Source: Cydia pomonella (taxonomy: Eukaryota > Arthropoda > Insecta > Lepidoptera > Tortricidae). Taken from it: DNA of 64,000 nucleotides. Below are positions 56,624 to 64,000 of the stretch, piece by piece. How positions within the stretch are numbered: the stretch's first letter is position 1; each line of letters starts with the position of its first letter. Both the position numbers and the translations under genes were made by a program. The DNA is taken from NCBI RefSeq assembly GCF_033807575.1, contig NC_084707.1, forward strand, positions 24,701,888 to 24,765,887, written 5' to 3'. The notes beneath the pieces are model-generated. The model saw only the letters and a list, made by a program, of their open reading frames with translations. It did not search any database and was not told the origin of the DNA.

Positions 56624-56955
56624 TCTTCTTCCTCGCGTTGTCCCGGCATATTGCCACGGCTCATGGGAGCCTGGGGTCCGCTTGACAACTAATCCCAAGA
56701 TTTGGCGTAGGCACTAGTTTTTACGAAAGCGACTGCCATCTGACCTTCCAACCCAGAGGGTAAACTAGGCCTGGTTGGGATTAGTCCGGTTTCCTCACGA
56801 TGTTTTCCTTCACCGAAAAGCGACTGGTAAATATCAAATGATATTTCGTACATAAGTTCCGAAAAACTCATTGGTACGAGTCCGGATTTGAACCCGCGAC
56901 CTCCGGATTGCAAGTCGCACGCTCTTACCGCTAAGCCATCAGCGCTTTGTGAAAA
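56624..56955 (-). mobile_element. tRNA-derived SINE, family A, with 17 bp target duplication
   Basis: Minus-strand copy. The complement of the head (CTTACCGCTAAGCCATCAGC) is at the right and the tail (TCTTCTTCCTCGCGTTGTCC) at the left. ATGTGAAAAATCTATAC is repeated exactly at 56607-56623 and 56956-56972. Confidence 0.95.
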
Positions 56956-57095
56956 ATGTGAAAAATCTATACGACTTTCCTAAATTTTAATAATAATCAA
57001 TGACGAATTTAACCATTGCAACTGTGACAAGAGGCAAAACTTGATCATCGTTTCATTGTTATTGACATCTGTATATGCAATTTATACATAATAAT

Positions 57096-57404
57096 AATAT
57101 AATAATAATTTAGCCTATATACGTCCCACTGCTGGGCACAGGCCTCCTCTCATGCGCGAGAGGGCTCGGGCTATAGTCCCCACGCTAGCCCAATGCGGAT
57201 TGGGGACTTCACATACACCTTTGAATTTCTTCGCAGATGCATGCAGGTTTCCTCACGATGTTTTCCTTCACCGAAAAGCAAGTGGTAAATATCAAATGAT
57301 ATTTCGTACATAAGTTCCGAAAAACTCATTGGTACGAGCCAGGATTTGAACCCACGACCTCCGGATTGAAAGTCGGACGTCATATCCACTCGGCCACCAC
57401 CGCT
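57096..57404 (-). mobile_element. tRNA-derived SINE, family B (shared head and body, different tail)
   Basis: The head (complement of GGATTTGAACCCACGACCTC, then the CATATCCACTCGGCCACCAC end) and body (AAATATCAAATGATATTTCG) match family A. The 3' part is instead the CCTATATACGTCCCACTGCT / CTCGGGCTATAGTCCCCACG LINE-type tail ending in AATAATAAT. Flanked by TACATAATAAT (57085-57095 and 57405-57415). Confidence 0.92.
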
Positions 57405-58059
57405 TACATAATAATGTAATAAAATATCCACAACAACAAAGAAAACAATATTTGCATTTAATAATCAATGAAATGAAAAGTAATTTGGAAAATCTGATTA
57501 ATGGCTAATGGCTCAACCGATTAAGTTAGATTATTGGAGTTTACCCATAATGAAGCTATAAATTAAATAACCGCTCACAAAACACCTAAATACGTTCCAA
57601 ATTTAATTCAAATATTGCATATAGTTTTCAAATTAAATGGCTGTGACATACGGATAGACGGACATGACAAAAATATAACGGTTTCATTTTGCCGTTATGA
57701 CAATGGAAACGTTTTCATTTGTGAACTTTGCCAATTCTATATTTGAAAATACAAAACGGCGGTTTAGTTGGTATTGAACATTGGCGTCTGTAAATTATAA
57801 TTGACGTGATAGCTTTGCGTTTGAATTAAAACGTATGTATCTACGTACGGTTCCGAACTTTAATTGTTGACCTATCTACGGTTCACGCTGATTTGGTTGT
57901 CACAACTAAATGTATCAGAATACTAGCGAATATTGATCAACTAGATTCCTGTAGACCTTATTTTATTAAACACCAGATACTCGCCCTTGCTTCGATGTAC
58001 ATATATGAAACAAGCAAATTTGTGAGAAAACATACCAAAATTTATTCGCCACTAATAGA
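57405..58059. other. No gene recognised
   Basis: 57600-57680 resembles a 'tacggatagacggac' style repeat remnant. Nothing coding. Confidence 0.35.
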
Positions 58060-58340
58060 TAATAAATAATAATAAATAATAAATATTATAGGACATTATT
58101 ACACAAATTGACTAAGTCCCACAGTAAGCTCAATAAGGCTTGTGTTGAGGGTACTTAGACAACGATATATATAATAATTATATAAATAATTATAAATACT
58201 TAAATACATAGAAAACACCCATGACTCAGTAACAAATATCCATGCTCAATCACACGAATAAATGCCCTTACCAGGATTTGAACCCGGGACCATCGGCTTC
58301 ATAGGCAGGGTCACTACCCACTAGGCCAGACCGGTCGTCG
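58060..58340 (-). mobile_element. tRNA-derived SINE, family C
   Basis: Same layout as 19735-20018: tail with AATAAT runs at the left and GACTAAGTCCCACAGTAAGC, head complement GGATTTGAACCCGGGACCAT and CTAGGCCAGACCGGTCGTC at the right. A TAATAGA on both sides may be the target duplication. Confidence 0.9.
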
Positions 58341-58559
58341 TACGTCGTCGTCGTATAATAGAAGAAACAACCGAAATTTAAACAAATTGGAATTGCCTTC
58401 CTCCTCATTAAAGCTTGTTACATTTATCCCTAATTTTATTTGCATAAAAATTATAATCACCTTCCGAATTCGCTAAAAAACTTAGAAAAGCCTAAATTAT
58501 TTCAAAATAAATTAAAAAAAAACTTCCTTATTAGTAAGTGCTTTTACAGTGTGAAAGAT

Positions 58560-58745
58560 TACTTAAACGAAAATTATGATTAAAATATTTTTATAATATC
58601 TATGTAAATTGTTTAAAGTTGTTTAGTTTTGAGTTATCTGTAGTATTAATGTTGCTGTGTCCTTACAGGGCGTCACTTGAACTAACCACATAATATGTAC
58701 CACGTTTACAACTGGTTTGTGACATGCAATAAATGATTCTATTCT
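58560..58745 (+). repeat. LINE 3' tail
   Basis: GTGTCCTTACAGGGCGTCAC through GCAATAAATGATTCTATTCT, ending in ATTCT repeats. Parallels 10560-10856. Confidence 0.6.
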
Positions 58746-58838
58746 ATTCTATGACATCTCCAATATAAAGTGTGCTCTAGATGGCTCAACAATTAATTTT
58801 TCAAAGTTTGTTCCAATTTCCAAGCAAGGCACGATGTA

Positions 58839-59058
58839 CAGTCAGCATCAATAGTAGCGGATGAAACAACGCGCCAAAAGTATCTGACATCTCAGATAGC
58901 TTTTCCAAACATAGATAAATTTCTAAAATTCACATTCGAAAGTATATCTTTTACAGTCTGAGTTGTTCTATATTAAAGACATCACTTTTTGTTAAGCCGT
59001 TACAGAATGGTAGATACTTATGAAGCGTTATTTGATCCGCTACTTTTGATGCTGACTG
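58839..59058. mobile_element. Tc1/mariner-like MITE with TA duplication
   Basis: CAGTCAGCATCAATAGTAGC and GCTACTTTTGATGCTGACTG are inverted ends. TA lies at 58837-58838 and 59059-59060. The interior is the reverse complement of the copy at 26470-26672. 220 bp. Confidence 0.9.
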
Positions 59059-59170
59059 TACATCACAAGTAATGTAGAAAAATCATGCACATATCACTTT
59101 TTTAGACATTGACATAAGGCTTAATTTAGCTTATCCAAAGTTCATCCCCGTAAAGCTATACCACAAATTT

Positions 59171-59595
59171 CTTCTTCCTTGCGTTGTCCCGGAATTTTGC
59201 CACGGCTCATGGAAACCTGGGATCCGCTTGACAACTAATCCCAAGATTTGGCGTAGGCACTAGTTTTTTTCGAAAGCGACTGCCATCTGACCTTCCAACC
59301 CAGAGGGTAAACTAGGCCTGGTTGGGATTTTTTTCTACCTCAGTGGCAAACAAGCATACGGCCCGCCTGATGGTAAGCAGTATCCGTAGCCTATGTACGC
59401 CTGCAACTCCAGAGGAGTTACATGCATTAGTCCGGTTTCCTCACGATGTTTTCCTTCAACGAAAAGCGACTGGTAAATATCAAATGATATTTCTTACATA
59501 AGTTCCGATAAACTCATTGGAACGAGCTGGGTTTGAACCCGCGACCTCCGGATTGCAAGTCGCACGGTCTTACCGCTAGGCCACCAGCGCACCGC
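59171..59595 (-). mobile_element. tRNA-derived SINE, family A, interrupted, with 19 bp target duplication
   Basis: Minus-strand copy bounded by exact repeats AAAGCTATACCACAAATTT (59152-59170 and 59596-59614). It contains a 96 bp insert (59330-59425); without it the copy is collinear with 56624-56955. Confidence 0.95.
59330..59425 (-). mobile_element. 96 bp insert in a SINE (GCAAACAAGCATACGG family)
   Basis: TTTTTTCTACCTCAGTGGCA, then CATACGGCCCGCCTGATGGT and CGCCTGCAACTCCAGAGGAG. ATT flanks both sides (59327-59329 and 59426-59428). Same family as 7493-7566. Confidence 0.85.
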
Positions 59596-59776
59596 AAAGC
59601 TATACCACAAATTTAATAATGCTAAATCAGCCAAGTAGCCAAGTGCCAATAATTGTCAGATCTCGAAAAGTCTTCAACGAGCGTTCTCAGTTATTCGTTA
59701 AATGAAAACTGCGAGTCACCGTTTGGCGTATTGGCTTGCCCCCTGTCATAGACTACCTTTTAGATACAGCATTATG

Positions 59777-60181
59777 TTATGAACTATATGTTTTAAATTT
59801 TTTGCTTTGCGTTCGCTTAACGCTTGTACCGCGAGACACATAAAGGTACCGTTTGGTTTCAGACAACCCAAATGTTGCTGCTGCACTGCGATCGACATTG
59901 CTGCCATAAATGTCAAAAATCCGGGCATAACCATAGATTTTGATATTTGTGACAACAAGGCTATTGGCAGTTATATCGCACTGCATAACAGTATCGCTGG
60001 TGTAGGTAGTCTGAATCCGAATGGTACCTTTACTAATTAACATTTCGTTTATCACCAAAATAATTAATTGTAATAAATTCTTAGACTTTACCTCTCTACT
60101 AAAGTCTAAGAAGAAAACGTGTTCCTTGTTATGACACCCAAAACAGATGGCGCTGTACTGCGCCATATGTTTTGCGACCAC
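59777..60181 (-). other. Unresolved 134-codon frame over an inverted repeat
   Basis: An open minus-strand frame starting at an ATG (60181). I recognise no domain. It spans an imperfect 26 bp inverted repeat: AAAGGTACCGTTTGGTTTCA (59842) and TGAATCCGAATGGTACCTTT (60012-60031), about 140 bases apart. Frames of similar length lie on the other strand, so this is as likely a MITE core as a gene. Confidence 0.3.
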
Positions 60182-60787
60182 TGAATTGTGAAACGTAAAC
60201 TTTTGATAATCAGAGTTACCGTAAAATGTATTGAGCTGTATAGATTTTACGCATGTTACTCAATCATTGTATCTTTGCTAATCACGTACCGACAGCATAA
60301 TCTGTCGCAGAGAGCGGAGCGGCAAATACCATATACTCGTACACATTTTGTGCTGTTTATATACCAAAACGTGTATTTTAACAACGACATATTTTTAATT
60401 ATATTTCAATCATTTCGGATATTCAGTCAGATCCGATAAATATGAACGTAGAACTTTCATACCTACTTATGGAAGTGCAAACGCAGCGAGCGCAAGTCTC
60501 AGTCCCATCTATTAGGAGAGATCGGCACTTCGGCTCGCGCGACGCTCGGCAAATAACCTTCCTCTTTATATAGAATTGGCGTTTGAAAAACAACAAAACG
60601 CTCCAGACAAAATGAAGTATTCACTCGAAACAACCCCTGATTGAGTCTCAGAGGCCGATTCTGGTCTTAGAACTTATTAATGTTTTCGTCTTATTTTGAT
60701 ACGATGTCGTGTCACCAGGCATTTCACGCACACCGATAAGTCCGTAGACTTATAATTCCTAATTGTATTTAGTAAGCACCAGTCAGC
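60182..60787. other. No gene recognised
   Basis: One short frame at 60188-60439 without a domain. Confidence 0.4.
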
Positions 60788-61103
60788 GAAGCGCTGGTGG
60801 CCTAGCGGTAAGAATGTGCGACTTTCAATCCGGAGGTCGCGGGTTCAAACCCCGGGTCGTACCAATGAGTTTTAGGAACTAATGTACGAAATATCATTTG
60901 ATATTTACCAGTCGTTTTTCGGTGAAGGAATACATCGTGAGGCAACCGGACTAATCTCAATAAGGCCTAGTTTACTCTCTGGGTTGAAAGGTCAGATGGC
61001 AGTCGTCTTCGTAAAACCTACGCCAATTCTGGGGATTAGTTGTTAAGCGGACCCCAGGCTCCCATGAGCCGTGGCAAAAATGCCGGGACAACGCGAGAAA
61101 GAA
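60788..61103 (+). mobile_element. tRNA-derived SINE, family A
   Basis: Head GCGCTGGTGGCCTAGCGGTA with B box GGTTCAAACCC. The body carries GATATTTACCAGTCG and the tail GCCGGGACAACGCGAGAAAG. A short deletion near 61010 removes the AACTAGTG found in other copies. No clear duplication. Confidence 0.92.
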
Positions 61104-63559
61104 GTAGAGAACGAATCAGCGTTAGTGGGACACACTGACTGGCGCAGCGGCGTACGCTGACTCAAGGTCATATCAAATTAAGACCAAAACCATATCAAAT
61201 TGATGATACAGAACTTGTTATGCCAATTGGCCTCTCAAATTAGATTCGGGGTACAATCGAGGCCATTTCTGAAATTCGTGTCAAGGAGAATTCTTTAAAT
61301 CAATTATCAAATTTCAATTAACTGGAGAAAACTTGAGCCGGTCGAGTATCACATCAAAGTTAACCTAAATCAATAAACGGAACGGCCATCAACTTATCAA
61401 AGTAGCATAATTAATTAGTACTAAAACGGTTCTGAGTTCGCAAATTAGTTTTTCAACTCCATACTAACATATTCAGAAGTGGATGGCTTTAAGAAGAACG
61501 TGGGTGGCTTTTCAATACAAACTTAGTTTCTATATAAATTTCTGTAGGTAAGTATTATGATCATTATGGTTTATTCAATAAGTTGTGTATTGCTTGACAT
61601 TTTATATAATTAAATAATTTTCTTACTTGAATATTATGAAATAAATAAATCTAAATAATTAAATAAAATTTTGAAGTGATAACTTCTTTAAAGGCGCTGT
61701 GCACTTTTTGTGATGGGGAAAAAATGTTAAACTCGCGTTAGGGTCACGTGACCGTCAGAATGAAAATTCGTAAGACAGACACGTGACATCATGGTGACGT
61801 GCAAATTGAATGTCATCGAAGCCTGGTTACTTTTGAAAAATCGTATTTCATTCAAGTGTGACATTTTATTTTCTTCATAATCAAAGTGCTGCCATAACGT
61901 TTAAAGAGGTTTAATCTTTGTTAATTGTGTTGTATTGTATCTTGGTGTGTTGTGTTGTATTGTGTTCATGATTGTAGATACTCAAATTTTTCCTTACCAA
62001 AAAGTTAAATAACAGAAAAGAAGCGTGATTATGTTACTTAATATGACGGTGAACGATTCATTAACATTTACTGATTGTGTAGGCTGTAGTCCTGCTCACG
62101 TCATATGAATTACTCTGTATATTATGTTATATTATATTAACACTAAAATTCGCATTTCAAAATATCTTCCACACTCAGATTTATTTACGTAGGTATAATA
62201 GAGAATTATCTCTTTTTATAAAACTGCTACTCAATTTCTCCAAAATATCAAAAATGCACAACGTTAATATTCAAGTTTTCACTTCTGCCGGCACTCTCGG
62301 AGTGCAACCCGTTGTTTTTTTACGCACATATCATAAACTCTCTATGATGCCCATGCGTCCCTAAATAATAGCCTAGTAACTACGATAAACTGTTTTGTTA
62401 CAACTAATGTCATATCTGTGGAATTGTAATTACTTCATTATTGTATCAAAATCAACAATCAATGACATTCACATTCCGAACCTCTCTGAAAAAAAACAAT
62501 GATTTGACCTCTGTCTGTCTATAAATAAAAATAAAAAAAACTACAGATGAGTGACATGCGTGACAAAGATTTCCTTTTTTGCCATTTGACGTACAGTTTA
62601 TCTTTTAATTTGTTTTTAAACTAAATAAAGCAACATCTTTGTATCAAATGAGTGAAAAAGATATTTCGGAGACGCCACCTCATATCCGCCAGGTCCGCCA
62701 GAGACAACTATGAGGTTAGTGAATATATCATAGAAAGTTTATAAGACGTGTGTAGATAAAATAGTTTATGTAACTGTAGATAAAATAGTGTAGTTACATA
62801 ATTAGGCATTAAAACACTTGTGTGATCCTTTTAAGAAACATATCGTTCCTTTCTTAAACTCACACTTGTATGCCTTTTATTAGCTGTAGCAGTCACATAA
62901 ACTAATGTTGCATAATTTTCTGACCCTTAGTTTGTCTTTATTTCATTTTTAATATATTATATTAGAAGAGGATCTTCCAAAAAAATTGTTCGCAATTTGG
63001 TTTTCGCTCCTAACTCATGTCAATAATGAAAATAAATCAAAGAACTCAAACGAAAAGTCATAGCTAAATATAATTAAGATAAAAATTCTCGAACAATATT
63101 TTCTAAAGCGAAAAATCCAGACTACAATTAACTATATGGAGAAGGCGGTCGTCTACATTCTTATTAATGGTTACGTTTAGCTAGCGTAAATTTTATTCGT
63201 TTGAAGAGTGTATACAATCCATTTGAGATACAAAAAGCGGCTTAGAGTGGATTCGTTTTAAATCTGCGACAAAAAGACGTCGGATCTTTGACGAGCTGTC
63301 CGTGCAGTTAATTTTAAAGTGAGATGGGACGACGCAACAGGCGAACTGAGCCCTGCCGTTAGGCAGAGATGGGGATAATGTAGGAGACTGATTTTGATTT
63401 TTTTCGGTTTTTAGACATTATTATAACGAAATTCAATTTTCAAAATTGGCTACATTTCGAGGACGGCATTGACCCGTGGTTTTGGAGATCTTCGATTAAG
63501 TACGGTTTAAGTTAAGTAGTTTTTTGTAAAATATCTTGCTTACGTATAGTCTCGGACTT
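61104..63559. other. No gene recognised
   Basis: About 2.4 kb without frame or tRNA. Two CACGTG sites (61746 and 61781) lie 35 bases apart. A GTGTTGTATT-type low-complexity patch occupies 61920-61970. Confidence 0.35.
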
Positions 63560-63562
63560 TAA

Positions 63563-63777
63563 GAGCAGTTTCGCACTACGTCCGATCTGAATCCGATCCG
63601 AACCCGTGAAAATATGGTACGTAGTAGCCGTAGAACTATTTCTATGGTGATCTCCGTCATCCGATTTCTTTTGGATCCAGTGCGTAACTTACCATAGAAA
63701 TTGTTCTACGGCTACAACGGACCAATATTTTCACAGGGTCGGATCGGATTCGGATCGGACCTAGTGCGAAACCGCTC
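63563..63777. mobile_element. TIR MITE with about 95 bp arms, TAA duplication
   Basis: Left GAGCAGTTTCGCACTACGTC and right GACCTAGTGCGAAACCGCTC are inverted ends. Inner blocks GTAGCCGTAGAACTATTTCT and AGAAATTGTTCTACGGCTAC extend the arms to nearly half the element. TAA on both sides (63560-63562 and 63778-63780). Non-coding. Confidence 0.88.
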
Positions 63778-64000
63778 TAAGGGTAGGGTACTTAAGGTTT
63801 ACTTTACATTGGACATTTCATACCGTAAGTATTGATAATCAAATTAACTTGAACCCTAAATGCCTCAACAATTAAAGTACGTGACTGTACTAGGTACTGC
63901 CATGTACTATGCCTATTAATCTGCTCTTAGATATTTATGTACCTTTTTATTGCACGTATCAAAAAGCCAAAAAGACGACATTAATTTTTTTTTTTCATTC

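Noticed and set aside
61740..61800. Pair of CACGTG sites as a regulatory element
   Set aside because: Two six-base sites in 2.4 kb with no nearby gene give no support for function.
1..64000. CRISPR array, operon structure or bacterial mobile island
   Set aside because: No regularly spaced identical repeats with unique spacers, and the gene style (introns, SINEs, LTR elements, AATAAA) is eukaryotic throughout.

Overview
The window looks like intergenic and intronic DNA from an insect, most likely a moth or butterfly (Lepidoptera). It is AT-rich and packed with short interspersed elements. It contains tRNA-derived SINEs, RTE and Jockey-like LINE pieces, a Mag-like Ty3/gypsy element with very short LTRs, and several repeat families that I recall as common in lepidopteran genomes. 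The clade rests on recall of repeat families and gene style, not on a search.

Layout. 1-4.2 kb holds two converging transposase-type genes: a large plus-strand exon encoding a DDE-like protein with an acidic N-terminus, and a minus-strand FLYWCH zinc finger/MULE transposase fragment. 4.5-41 kb is a mosaic with no host gene that I recognise: a 15-16 bp minisatellite, at least eight hairpin or TIR elements (MITEs), SINEs, LINE fragments, an LTR-like block flanked by outward-facing primer-binding sites, and a 1.98 kb TIR element (38959-40940). 42.15-46.87 kb is a complete Mag-like LTR retrotransposon on the minus strand, with one uninterrupted 1400-residue gag-pol frame, two LTRs identical over 102 bp and a 5 bp target duplication, so a young insertion. 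53.0-53.9 kb holds the only convincing host gene sequence: two short minus-strand exons, joined in phase, of a Sidestep-type immunoglobulin cell-surface protein. The remaining 54-64 kb is again SINEs and MITEs, several with perfect target-site duplications.

How the parts relate. The Sidestep-like exons are separated from any further exon by several kb on both sides, so the surrounding repeat-rich DNA may be its introns. The transposons show a readable order of insertion. An RTE LINE fragment was hit by a TIR MITE, which was then hit by a second hairpin MITE (18.2-18.95 kb). A SINE carries a younger 96 bp insert (59.3 kb). The 2 kb TIR element carries a LINE-tail insert with a 9 bp duplication (39.4 kb). 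No bacterial features, rRNA, intact tRNA or CRISPR were seen.
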